The notes: generated by a model not told the origin, from the sequence alone. 32,507 bases of DNA from Rhodospirillaceae bacterium (GCA_002724395.1 PBOR01000016.1:1-32507), one strand, 5' to 3'; shown: positions 9,491-17,512, counted from the stretch's first letter. Numbers and translations: made by a program.

Positions 9491-10711
9491 CTAAGCCCTA
9501 ATCGCCCCTACATCGTCAGCGAACGCTTCTGCCTCATTATCGTCCCAGCCAAGCCAATCCTGCAAAACCTCAGATGTATGCTCGCCCAAAAGCGGCGGGG
9601 GGAAGAATTCCCGTTCTACCATAGTTGTAATCCACGGCGGGCCGATGACACGGATAGGCCCGGAGCGGGAATGATTCAGGTTGCGGATAAGGCCGCGATG
9701 GACTACTTGGCGATCCGCATGCGCACCCGCATAATCATAAACTTTAGAAACTGGTACACGCTCTGCATCGAACCGTTTGATCCAGTAATCGGATGGCTGC
9801 GTTTTCATTACATCACGCACCATACTGTTCACCTCATCACGGCGCGCGGTGCGTTGTGCAATGGTTTGAAGACTGTCGTCCCCTTCCCACTCCGGCTGGC
9901 CGAGAGCACGGCAGATCCCTGCCCAAAAACCGTCATTATGGCAAATTATACTGACATACTCGCCGTCAGCAGCTTGGTAAATATCGGACGGTGCCCTTAG
10001 GGGGTTTGCATTACCTACACGAGGCGGCTGTTCATGCGCCATCAAAGTTTGGCCCATACGCGGGCCAAGAGCAGCCATCATCGCATCTTGCATACTAAGA
10101 TCGATACGGTGCCCAGAACCGTCGCGTTCAGCAACACGGAGCGCGCTCATAATTGCGTATGCAGCCATCATGCCCGCAATAGCATCACCCACCGGAGCAC
10201 CAATCTGCATCGGTTCTCCATCCGGAACGCCGGTTACACTCATCAATCCCGATGCCGCCTGTACTATCGGATCGAGTGCAGGTCGATTACGGTTCGGACC
10301 GGTTTGACCAAAGCCAGAGATAGAGCAATAAACAAGCCTTGGGTTGAGTGCGTGTAGCTCTTCCCAACCGAGTCCCAGCACCGCGACTTTGCCAGGTGCA
10401 TAATTCTCTACAAAGATATCCGCCTGCTTAGCTAGGTCCTGCGCAATCTTCTGATGGGATTTTTGCTTCAGATCCAGGGAAATGCTCCGACGCGATCTAT
10501 TGTTAGCAAAGAAATAATCCTGATCTTCTTCACCCCGATCTTTGTAACGCCCCATATGGCGGGGATCGTCGCCGGAATGCGCACGCTCAATTTTTACCAA
10601 TTCCGCCCCCATATCCGCTAACATCGTGGAACAGAACGGCCCAGCAATCACCTGGGTCATATCTAGAACGCGAATACCGTCCAGTGCCGGGCGACCGTTT
10701 TCAGCGGCCAT
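9491..10711 (-). CDS. Class III CoA-transferase (CaiB/BaiF family), copy 1
   Basis: A 406-residue CaiB/BaiF CoA-transferase, the family that moves CoA between carboxylic acids through an enzyme-bound anhydride. N-terminal landmarks are GIRVLDMTQVIAGPF and LADMGAELVKIE. The probable catalytic Asp is residue 176 in GAPVGDAIAG, matching the GDSNTG aspartate of formyl-CoA transferase. It begins two bases after the crotonase stop, so the two are one transcription unit. Its closest relative in the window is the second CaiB gene at 13673-14914; the two share RxxxLDPIVQ, the SGP.RV.GP.W block and a DWLGW C-terminal motif. The acid substrate is unknown. Confidence 0.88.
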   Translation of the reverse strand: MAAENGRPALDGIRVLDMTQVIAGPFCSTMLADMGAELVKIERAHSGDDPRHMGRYKDRGEEDQDYFFANNRSRRSISLDLKQKSHQKIAQDLAKQADIFVENYAPGKVAVLGLGWEELHALNPRLVYCSISGFGQTGPNRNRPALDPIVQAASGLMSVTGVPDGEPMQIGAPVGDAIAGMMAAYAIMSALRVAERDGSGHRIDLSMQDAMMAALGPRMGQTLMAHEQPPRVGNANPLRAPSDIYQAADGEYVSIICHNDGFWAGICRALGQPEWEGDDSLQTIAQRTARRDEVNSMVRDVMKTQPSDYWIKRFDAERVPVSKVYDYAGAHADRQVVHRGLIRNLNHSRSGPIRVIGPPWITTMVEREFFPPPLLGEHTSEVLQDWLGWDDNEAEAFADDVGAIRA

Positions 10712-10713
10712 AC

Positions 10714-11490
10714 TTATTCACCTTTCCAAACCGGCTGACGTTTCTCACGGAACGCATCAATACCCTCTTTGGCATCTGCACTGTGCAGAACTCGGTCAGC
10801 TATATCGCGAGCGAGATAGACCTGTTCGCGATAGTTCATATCCCATCCACGGCGAGCGGCCTCTTTAATGGCGCGCACAGCTAAAGGCGCACAACCATTG
10901 ATTTCTTCCGCCCAACGCAATGCGCTTGGCATCAATTCATCGATGGTGACAATTTCATTACACATGCCAAACTGATGACATACTTCTGCCGGAATAGGCT
11001 TGGCACGTAACATATGAGCCATCGCTGTCTGCCATGGCATATTCTTCGCCGCCATGACAGGTCCCGAGACCGAAGAAATACCGCGCATAACTTGCGGCCA
11101 ACCGAGGGACGCATTCTCAGCCATGATGATCACATCAGAGTTTAGCGCGAAGCCGCCGCCTTGAGCATAACACGGGCCATTTAGTGCGCAGATGAAAGGC
11201 TTATAAATATTACGGTGAAATTCGTAGACTTGGTCATTTGACATCACAATGCCGTCTTCTTCTTTGCGCGGCTCCAGCAAATCTTTGCCAGCACAAAAGA
11301 CAGGACCATTCCCGGTGATGATGGCGACCCAGACATCGTCGTTGTATTTGACGTCCTTAAACGCTTGTTCGATCTCCTTCCGCATGGGCCGATTAATTGC
11401 ATTCCGCTTTTCCGGCCGGTTCAGCGTGATCGTCGCAATATGATCTTTAACCTCGTATTTAACTGTCTCACCTCCAATCTTATCCGACAT
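10714..11490 (-). CDS. Enoyl-CoA hydratase/isomerase (crotonase) family protein lacking canonical catalytic Glu
   Basis: A 258-residue crotonase-fold protein that binds acyl-CoA thioesters. The oxyanion-hole segments are present (CAGKD near 66-70 and QGGGF near 110-114). The two glutamates that add water in true enoyl-CoA hydratases appear missing: the usual PE reads PQ (Gln133) and the AMEM position reads AMAH (Ala158). It may therefore be an isomerase, hydrolase, decarboxylase or lyase rather than a hydratase; this relies on a by-eye alignment. A strong AAGGGGGA site precedes ATG 11490. It is the first gene of a two-gene unit with CaiB copy 1. Confidence 0.85.
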   Translation of the reverse strand: MSDKIGGETVKYEVKDHIATITLNRPEKRNAINRPMRKEIEQAFKDVKYNDDVWVAIITGNGPVFCAGKDLLEPRKEEDGIVMSNDQVYEFHRNIYKPFICALNGPCYAQGGGFALNSDVIIMAENASLGWPQVMRGISSVSGPVMAAKNMPWQTAMAHMLRAKPIPAEVCHQFGMCNEIVTIDELMPSALRWAEEINGCAPLAVRAIKEAARRGWDMNYREQVYLARDIADRVLHSADAKEGIDAFREKRQPVWKGE

Positions 11491-12154
11491 GGCAAAATCC
11501 CCCTTTTTAGTTTTATCTGCGTGATTGGCTTTGGCAGCAGAGTGCCTTTAACGACAAAGGTGGGTCAAGTCACCGCCCGCTAATCTGTTTACCTTGTTTC
11601 CGCTGCTCTTCGTCAATCATAGTTTGCAAATCGAGTGGCAAAAAATAGCAGGTTTTAGAAACTCAAGACCGGCAAAGCTCCGCCATCAATGCGGCTAGGG
11701 TACATTCTCTAAATTTATCCCTGCAGCGCTTCGCCGGCGATTATCGCTGAATCTATTATTCCCATGAAAATTTATAGATTCTGCGATCATATTCCAGCTG
11801 CCTTTACGTGACCCGCCACTTTATCCCTCGCTGATAATTTCCAATGGAAACTTAGAGACACTTTGTATGTCCCCAATAATAAACCAATAATACGCCGCAA
11901 CGGGCCTGTTTTTAATAGGACGCCACTGTCTTGCCGCGAAACCAGCATTGCTAATAGCAATCACTCTCGAATTCTAAAGATGCGCTACATGACTACGCTT
12001 TTCAGGCTCTCGTTACTGAAAGTCAACAATGCCGGAAGCACTGGCCCCCAAGATGAGTTCGAGATCGACCTCTTTTTCAGCCTATGCCGTAACACTGTTC
12101 GAAAGAATAAAAAGGCCAGTAAACGAACCTACCGATTTTGAAATCGTTTTAGCG
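11491..12154. other. Gene-free interval of about 660 bases
   Basis: This lies between the crotonase start and the isochorismatase-like stop, both on the minus strand. It probably contains the promoter of the crotonase-CaiB unit and separates two operons. Open frames here are short, have no recognisable domain and overlap each other in several frames. A small perfect inverted repeat (CGATTT TG AAATCG at about 12132-12145) is the only structure I noticed. It could be the remnant of a lost gene. Confidence 0.45.
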
Positions 12155-12730
12155 CTATCCGCCAAACGTAACGGACGCAACAGTCACAATATCTGCGAAA
12201 CGTTCACAAATTTTCAAGACCGCTTGATGGTCTTCCTCCGAGCCTGCGCAGCAACAATCCTCAATGATAGTAATGATGAAGTCACGGTCGTGACCTTCCT
12301 TCGCCGTAGAAAGCACCACACCACTAGAAGATATACCGGTAATATAGATGTGATCTATCCCTTGCGCCCGCAGGAGTGGTTCCATACGGGTACCATAAAA
12401 GGGGCTAACCCGATGCTTTATAATATCGAAATCGCCGGGCTCCGGTTTTAAATCAGGGTGCACCTCTGTACCCCACTCCCCAAGCTTGAATCGACCAGCC
12501 TTCTTCGCACCAGTAAAAATTGGCGAATTGGGTGACACTTCGCAATAATTCGGTGAAAACCCAACCCTGATAAACCCAACAGGCACACCTGCAGCTCGCG
12601 CTTTCGAGATCGCCTTAGCATTATTGGCGATGGTATTACGGCGCGCAATCTCTTCTAAATAAACACTCGGCCCATCCCGATGGGCCAAATCATTTATCAT
12701 GTCGCCTATTAATAGAATCGAACTTCCCAT
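12155..12730 (-). CDS. Isochorismatase-like hydrolase without the catalytic Cys
   Basis: A 191-residue protein with the isochorismatase fold. It keeps the first two elements of the family triad, Asp10 in LIGDMINDL and Lys105 in IIKHRVSPFYGT. The third element, normally a nucleophilic Cys in a TNVCV-type motif, reads SSSGVVLST, placing Val138 at the Cys position. Cys-dependent family members are amidases such as nicotinamidase or maleamate amidohydrolase; PhzD-type isochorismatases work without the Cys and have a similar GVLIST segment. A vinyl-ether or other non-amidase reaction is therefore more likely, which is inference. GAGGGG precedes ATG 12730. It is the last gene of the enolase-CaiB-hotdog operon, nine bases after the hotdog gene. 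Confidence 0.82.
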   Translation of the reverse strand: MGSSILLIGDMINDLAHRDGPSVYLEEIARRNTIANNAKAISKARAAGVPVGFIRVGFSPNYCEVSPNSPIFTGAKKAGRFKLGEWGTEVHPDLKPEPGDFDIIKHRVSPFYGTRMEPLLRAQGIDHIYITGISSSGVVLSTAKEGHDRDFIITIIEDCCCAGSEEDHQAVLKICERFADIVTVASVTFGG

Positions 12731-12739
12731 TTTGCCCCT

Positions 12740-13162
12740 CTAAACCGCTACCAAACCACTACAGGTACCGACAATAGCTTTCTCACCTGACCCCGTTTCG
12801 ACCCAGACTGCGCATTCAACGCGCATTTTGTCTTTTCCTTCGAGCTCTTTCGACTTTACCACGCCCCGTGCGATGCAATAATCAAAAACGTCGACAGGCC
12901 TACGGAATGTAATCGCGTTGCGGCCACCAACAATCCAGCCTTTCCCAAAACACATTCCCATCATACGAAATATTAATGCCGCTACCTGAGGGCCGACCGC
13001 CACCGGACCATCTAACCCTTCGGCGCGAGCCGCGTCTTCATCATTATGAATGGTTTTGATACCACCTGCAGCAAACATGGAAACATCGAAACGACGGGCA
13101 ATAGGTGGTAACTTAAACCCAATGGGCGTCGCTCTTGTAATAATGGTATTCACATATGCCAT
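12740..13162 (-). CDS. MaoC-like hotdog protein
   Basis: The 140-residue product has a single hotdog domain of the MaoC dehydratase type. The segment IHNDEDAARAEG near 37-48 resembles the HxD...A hydratase signature of MaoC proteins, followed by GPVAVGPQVAALIFRMM. Such proteins hydrate enoyl-CoA or dehydrate hydroxyacyl-CoA. Its ATG overlaps the stop of the preceding hotdog gene by one base (TAATG), so the two halves probably form a heterodimeric hydratase, as with split MaoC and HTD2-like enzymes. The paired function is inferred. Confidence 0.78.
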   Translation of the reverse strand: MAYVNTIITRATPIGFKLPPIARRFDVSMFAAGGIKTIHNDEDAARAEGLDGPVAVGPQVAALIFRMMGMCFGKGWIVGGRNAITFRRPVDVFDYCIARGVVKSKELEGKDKMRVECAVWVETGSGEKAIVGTCSGLVAV

Positions 13163-13680
13163 TAAATTTTCTCCGGTTTGTGGCCGCTGTCGATTCCGCT
13201 GCCTTCACGTGGCGCGGTTCGCTTCACCATGTCCAGTACATGGGTACGAAGCGTCGAAAATACTTTCTTTCCCCTTTCATCATGACCAATAGCCTCGAAC
13301 TTGATGAATTCGCGCTCATTCTTAATCCACTTATCAACAATTTGGCCGGTTACCATAATCCTTTCATGAGGTTTAATCGCCTTGAAACTCTCAAACTCCC
13401 ATTTATAAAAAACGCCTCGCACATTGTAGGTTCGCGTCAGCATCCAACGCGGCGGGCGATACTGAATCTGAGGCGGTGCCACACGCGTCCCGTAAGCGGA
13501 GTCAAGCATGTAACACTCGTTAAAATCTTCATCGATTTGGCACTGTTTTTCGATATCTTCGTCGGTAACCACCCACTCCATGGGTTCCAACGGCGCACCA
13601 ATTTCTATTTCATCAAATTCAGCTCGCTTACCGAAAGAATCTTCAGCCCGGCGTACTTTTGCAGTATTCTCCTCAGCCAT
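13162..13680 (-). CDS. FAS1-like/MaoC-N-type hotdog dehydratase subunit
   Basis: The 172-residue product resembles the N-terminal hotdog half of MaoC-like or FAS1-type dehydratases: EIGAPLEPMEWVVTDEDI at about 26-43, a charged middle with PPRWMLTRTYNVRG, and a final strand pair containing EFIKFEAIGHDERG. These halves usually bind substrate while the partner hotdog supplies catalysis. It overlaps the CaiB gene upstream by eight bases and the partner hotdog gene downstream by one, so all three are translationally linked. Substrate unknown; probably an acyl-CoA made by the CoA-transferase. Confidence 0.72.
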   Translation of the reverse strand: MAEENTAKVRRAEDSFGKRAEFDEIEIGAPLEPMEWVVTDEDIEKQCQIDEDFNECYMLDSAYGTRVAPPQIQYRPPRWMLTRTYNVRGVFYKWEFESFKAIKPHERIMVTGQIVDKWIKNEREFIKFEAIGHDERGKKVFSTLRTHVLDMVKRTAPREGSGIDSGHKPEKI

Positions 13681-14914
13681 CTTGTCCTACCTCTTTTCGG
13701 AACTCGTTTATTTGACCTTCATTCCAACCAAGCCAATCTTCTAAAACTTCATACATATGCTGATTGAGTAGGGGCGGCGGCCGCATTTCTGTCTCGGTAC
13801 CCTTTATTTTCCAACCCGGACCAACAACCCTAACCGGCCCAGATTTTGGATGGTCCAGCGTACGTATCAATTCCCGATGTGCTACCTGGGGATCATTGGC
13901 AGCATCTTCATAATCATTGATAGGCGCATTCGGCAATCGGTTCGCAACCATGCGCGGCAACCAGTAATCGGCAGTTTGCGTCGCTACCCTGGCAGCCACC
14001 ATACAATGAATTTGGTCCTGATCCTCATAGCGACCATTGACCTCATACCACTTCTTATTCTCTAGCCATTCTTCACAACCAAGCGATTTACAAAGCGCTG
14101 GCCAGTGGCGGTCGTTAAGCACCATTAACTGAATAAATTTACCGTCTGAACATTGATAGGTATTTGCGGGGATCCTGAGGTTACTGCGATTACCGCGCCG
14201 TGTTGGTGCTTGACCAGCTTGGAGATATTCACCCATACGTGCACTGATCGCCGACATGGCCGCACACTGCATGCTGAGATCAATATAACGCCCTTTACCA
14301 TCCTGCCGTGTCGCACACAAAGCCGCTGCAATCGCATAAGCCGCCGTCACTCCTGATATCGCGTCGGTGACCGACGCACCGGTCAGTGTCGGAGGGCCAT
14401 CCGCCTGACCGGTAATACTCATAATCCCACTATACCCTTGGACAATAGGATCAAGCGCAAGCCGGTCACGATATGGGCCATCCTGACCGAAGCCGGAAAC
14501 AGAACAATAAACTAGCCTCTCATTCAATGGAAACAGATCATCCCAGGAAATACCGAGACGGCCAGCGGTCCCCGGTGCGAAATTCTCCACAATGATATCT
14601 GCTTTTACCGTCATCTTATGAATGAGCTCTTGCGCCTTGGGGTTTTTCAGATCTAACGCAATGCTCTTTTTCGAGCGGTTATTGACGTAAAAATAATCTT
14701 CGTCCCGCTCGGCTCGGCCCGGATAACGCACAGCGTGACGAGTATTCTCGCCCAAAGGTGGTTCAACCTTGACGATCTCGGCCCCCATATCCGCAAGTAA
14801 TACTGTGCAAAACGGGCCCGAAACCACTGCCGTAAAATCGAGCACCCGCACCCCGGCCAGCGGCGGCGGCAATGCCTCAGTTTCGGCGGAATTTACCACC
14901 GCATCCTCCACCAT
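13673..14914 (-). CDS. Class III CoA-transferase (CaiB/BaiF family), copy 2
   Basis: The 413-residue product is a paralogue of the 9491-10711 gene. GVRVLDFTAVVSGPF begins near residue 21 and the probable catalytic Asp is residue 184 in GASVTDAISG. GGAG followed by GATTTTCCGC gives a good ribosome site before ATG 14914. It sits 12 bases after the enolase-superfamily gene and overlaps the hotdog gene by eight. The operon position suggests that it activates the acid made by, or parallel to, the enolase-superfamily reaction, and hands the thioester to the hotdog pair. The CoA donor and acceptor are not readable from sequence. Confidence 0.88.
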   Translation of the reverse strand: MVEDAVVNSAETEALPPPLAGVRVLDFTAVVSGPFCTVLLADMGAEIVKVEPPLGENTRHAVRYPGRAERDEDYFYVNNRSKKSIALDLKNPKAQELIHKMTVKADIIVENFAPGTAGRLGISWDDLFPLNERLVYCSVSGFGQDGPYRDRLALDPIVQGYSGIMSITGQADGPPTLTGASVTDAISGVTAAYAIAAALCATRQDGKGRYIDLSMQCAAMSAISARMGEYLQAGQAPTRRGNRSNLRIPANTYQCSDGKFIQLMVLNDRHWPALCKSLGCEEWLENKKWYEVNGRYEDQDQIHCMVAARVATQTADYWLPRMVANRLPNAPINDYEDAANDPQVAHRELIRTLDHPKSGPVRVVGPGWKIKGTETEMRPPPLLNQHMYEVLEDWLGWNEGQINEFRKEVGQDG

Positions 14915-14926
14915 GCGGAAAATCTC

Positions 14927-16096
14927 CTAAAGCTCTATTGTATATTTCTCAACTTTATCATCGTCTAATTCAATGCCAAATCCTGGCCCATCCGGAATAT
15001 AGGCTGCCGCATTCTCAACTCTAACGCTTTTGACCACGATGTCATCCGCAAGCGAGGAGTTAATACCCGTTGCCACATTCCCCGGCTTTATTGGTTCCGG
15101 CCACGCTGCGCAGAGATGCAAGATTGCCGCAGTACCAATAGAGGTGGTGGGATGGTTACCGGGATAGATCGACAATCCCGCAGCAGACGCTAAAGTAAAG
15201 AGCTTGCGGATATAATAGATGCCACCATTTTTTGAAATTTTGGTCTGAAAACCGGTTGCGGCCCGCTTTTTGATTACGTCCAAGAGATCGTGATCATCGG
15301 ACACAGACTCGTCGGCAATGATCGGCATGGATACGGATGCACTAAGCGCCGCCAATCCGTCAACATCCCAGATCGGCACCGGTTGCTCGACCAGTTCCAA
15401 GTTGAACGGCTCGAGGCGGCCCAATGTCTGCACTGCCTGTTCGTAGTTCATAGAAGCATTCGCATCGACTCTAATTTCAATTTCATCGCCGAAATGCTCG
15501 CGTAACATTTTAACATTTTGAAAATCAATATCCGGCGTTAAGCCGATTTTAATACTTTGATGTTTGAAGCCACGCTCCATATGTTCCTTAGCATTCTCAA
15601 ACGTTTCATCATTAGTCTTTTTCAAAATCAGCGTACAAGAACAAGGTGCCGTGTCGCGGCATTTACCGCCGAGCAAATCATAGACCGGCACACCCAGAAT
15701 ACGACCACAGACATCATAAAGCGCATCACTAACCGGTGCTTGACAATAGTAGGAATGATGCAGCGTCTTATTAAGATCGGTCATAATCGCCGCTATGTCG
15801 AATGGTGATTTTCCAACGATAAGCGGCGCAAAATATTCTTTTAAGATTCGAACTTGGTTAGTTTGGTCCTCAGCGCTCCCTTGGCGTTTCCAAGCCTGCG
15901 TCTCACCAACACCATACACACCCGCATCGGTGTGGACCTTTATAATTGTCGAAGGTAAGGCATCCATTGCAGTTTTAATACCGGCATTCTGAATAGGCCA
16001 TTTGAAAGGAACAGCGAGAGGAATAACCTCTACCTCGATAATCTTTACGTCCGGTGCGGCAATACCATTTGCACTAATGGAGTTGCTATCATTCAT
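14927..16096 (-). CDS. Enolase-superfamily enzyme, mandelate racemase/muconate lactonizing group
   Basis: The 389-residue product has the capping domain plus (beta/alpha)7-beta barrel of this superfamily, which abstracts a proton alpha to a carboxylate using Mg2+. Metal ligands fit Asp211 (RVDANAS), Glu237 (ELVEQP) and the acidic pair in ADES at 261-264. The barrel-strand-2 Lys is Lys183 in SIKIG, where most muconate-lactonizing-type members have KxK and this one has SxK; the opposite-side lysines are in KISKNGG at 286-292. Reactions in the family include racemisation, epimerisation, cycloisomerisation and dehydration. AAGGGAG lies seven bases before ATG 16096. It heads a five-gene operon with a CoA-transferase, two hotdog proteins and a hydrolase. 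Substrate unknown. Confidence 0.88.
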   Translation of the reverse strand: MNDSNSISANGIAAPDVKIIEVEVIPLAVPFKWPIQNAGIKTAMDALPSTIIKVHTDAGVYGVGETQAWKRQGSAEDQTNQVRILKEYFAPLIVGKSPFDIAAIMTDLNKTLHHSYYCQAPVSDALYDVCGRILGVPVYDLLGGKCRDTAPCSCTLILKKTNDETFENAKEHMERGFKHQSIKIGLTPDIDFQNVKMLREHFGDEIEIRVDANASMNYEQAVQTLGRLEPFNLELVEQPVPIWDVDGLAALSASVSMPIIADESVSDDHDLLDVIKKRAATGFQTKISKNGGIYYIRKLFTLASAAGLSIYPGNHPTTSIGTAAILHLCAAWPEPIKPGNVATGINSSLADDIVVKSVRVENAAAYIPDGPGFGIELDDDKVEKYTIEL

Positions 16097-16568
16097 AATT
16101 TCGCTCCCTTCATATAATTATTTTTGTGCTGCCAGATCGATGCACTACCAATTCGGCGACCACCGGTCACATAACGCATTCACTCAGTTATCAAAGATGC
16201 ATCATCAGGCATAAAAAAGGCAATGGCCCTGGGGCATCCTCCTGTTCACCAACCTGGTTAAGAGGCAATTTAATTGTACGCCTCTTCGAGCTTTAGCAAG
16301 CCTTGGAGATTCAAGATCCAAGAAAGACCTTAGCCAACAAGTCTAGATGGTACAGCGGTGCCAGTAATATTTTGATACACCAAATCAAAAAAATATTTTT
16401 GCCCTGAACCTTATTACCGATCTTGCTTTAGCAGAGCTGGGCTTAATTTTGATTAATGGCGGTACTGTCTTAATACACAATCAAGCGTGATTAGCCAGCT
16501 TCATCAAAGACAAAATGCCAATAAATATAAAAACTGCACCATAGTGAATGCACACTGAGCTTCAGCCT
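16097..16568. other. Gene-free interval upstream of the enolase-family operon
   Basis: About 470 bases between the first gene of the enolase-CaiB-hotdog operon and the end of the cytochrome c' gene. It should contain the operon promoter. It holds a perfect seven-base dyad at 16260-16286 and an AT-rich palindromic stretch CAAAAA/TTTTTG near 16387-16402. I see no coding frame with a recognisable domain. Confidence 0.45.
16260..16286. promoter_or_regulatory. Perfect 7+7 inverted repeat, possible operator
   Basis: AAGAGGC at 16260-16266 and GCCTCTT at 16280-16286 are exact inverted copies with a 13-base AT-rich spacer. Half-site centres are 20 bases apart, about two helical turns, as expected for a dimeric helix-turn-helix regulator. 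It lies about 165 bases upstream of the enolase-family start codon. No regulator gene is adjacent. Confidence 0.35.
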
Positions 16569-17018
16569 TTAGCGACGTTTCTTCTTCAGACGAAACTTTC
16601 TATGGCATGATTTGCATGTTTTACTGAGTTCTTGATACGTCTTCTCAACTGCACCAGACGTCGCTGCGTCAGCAGCGAGCTGCAATGCCTGTCTCTCCAT
16701 TGAGACCGCCAGATCCTTAAAGACCTGCCAGTTTCCCCAAATCGCTGGCTTTGCCTGGCTCGGCTCAAAGTTTGACCCAGGAGGGAACACACGATTAAGA
16801 GCCGTGCCACTAAGATCCGCGATGGCCCGTGCAAGTTCCTTCACACGTTCAGGTACAAAGTCATCGCGCCCTTTGATCATAGCCTTAATCTGCTTCATGG
16901 CAGCCCCCATGGCTTTCATGGACTCCATTCGTTCCTTGACCACCCCGACAGCGCCAACATGAGCAAGCGCCGTACTCGAAAATATCAGCAGCATTCCTCC
17001 AACGAATAGGTTCCGCAT
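16569..17018 (-). CDS. Cytochrome c' (class II), periplasmic
   Basis: The 149-residue product has a Sec signal peptide ending in TALA, with likely cleavage before His20. The mature four-helix-bundle-sized protein carries its only heme motif, CKSCH, near the C-terminus at 135-139, the hallmark of class II cytochromes (cytochrome c', c-556). Class II members bind NO or CO or act as periplasmic electron carriers; which applies here depends on a sixth heme ligand I cannot assign. The tail is very basic (RLKKKRR). ATG 17018 with GGAG nine bases upstream is preferred over the in-frame TTG at 17024. It is the last gene of the DUF4396-HmrR-cytochrome operon, 14 bases after the class I cytochrome. Confidence 0.88.
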   Translation of the reverse strand: MRNLFVGGMLLIFSSTALAHVGAVGVVKERMESMKAMGAAMKQIKAMIKGRDDFVPERVKELARAIADLSGTALNRVFPPGSNFEPSQAKPAIWGNWQVFKDLAVSMERQALQLAADAATSGAVEKTYQELSKTCKSCHRKFRLKKKRR

Positions 17019-17032
17019 TTCCAATCTCTCCG

Positions 17033-17512
17033 CTAATTTTCTTCGCTAGCCCGGCGGTTAATTTCGTCATGCCGAGCACGGATGGATGCAGGCCAGCGGC
17101 TCTTAATAAAAGAGAGCACCGCGACGATTTCTTCTTCACTCAAAATATCCTCATATCCAGGCATAGCGGAAGGGTACGACCCACCGCTGATTTTTGTCGG
17201 ACCCAACTTAGTCAATCGGATCAATTGTTCGTCCGGGTGATGCCAAGTGTGGCCGGAGGCATCATGCGGGGGTGCGGGCAAAATCCCGTTAGGGCCTCTT
17301 TGCCGCCAATTTGGCTCGCCTTCCAGGTTTTTACCATGGCAGCTAGCGCAATGTTTGGCATAGACTTGATGTCCCAACAAAACCAAAGGCCGATCATCGG
17401 GGCGCAAACTATTGCCCGTATCAGCTAAACTGACAACTAGAAATCCGGCACCCGCGAATACCACCAGGAAAAATAGAATTGTAAAAAGCCGTCCCAGCAT
17501 AATGATCTTCAC
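17033..17512 (-). CDS. Membrane-anchored class I cytochrome c
   Basis: The 159-residue product begins with one hydrophobic segment (about 8-29), which is either an uncleaved anchor or a signal peptide. A heme c motif CASCH follows at 55-59, and a Met axial ligand is likely at 117 in SAMPGY. The LSEEEIVAVLSFIKSRWP stretch is the typical C-terminal helix of small cytochromes c. His-rich residues (PPHDASGHTWHH, about 82-92) near the heme edge could bind a metal. Translation probably starts at GTG 17512, overlapping the regulator's stop (GTGA); ATG 17500 is an alternative. Cotranscription with a copper-type regulator suggests a periplasmic electron carrier expressed under copper stress, which is inference. 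Confidence 0.88.
   Translation of the reverse strand: MKIIMLGRLFTILFFLVVFAGAGFLVVSLADTGNSLRPDDRPLVLLGHQVYAKHCASCHGKNLEGEPNWRQRGPNGILPAPPHDASGHTWHHPDEQLIRLTKLGPTKISGGSYPSAMPGYEDILSEEEIVAVLSFIKSRWPASIRARHDEINRRASEEN

Noticed and set aside
11863-12141. 92-codon open frame in the gap before the isochorismatase-like gene
   Set aside because: Odd composition, no family resemblance, and overlaps other open frames of similar quality; treated as non-coding.
12132-12145. CGATTT/AAATCG inverted repeat as a terminator for the isochorismatase-like operon
   Set aside because: The loop would be two bases, the stem is AT-rich, and the T-run is on the wrong strand for the minus-strand operon.
16119-16160. 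Minus-strand segment with GCCGAATTGGTAG resembling a tRNA-Leu D-arm
   Set aside because: No anticodon stem, T-loop or acceptor pairing follows on that strand before the enolase-family start codon, so it is not a tRNA and a remnant is unproven.
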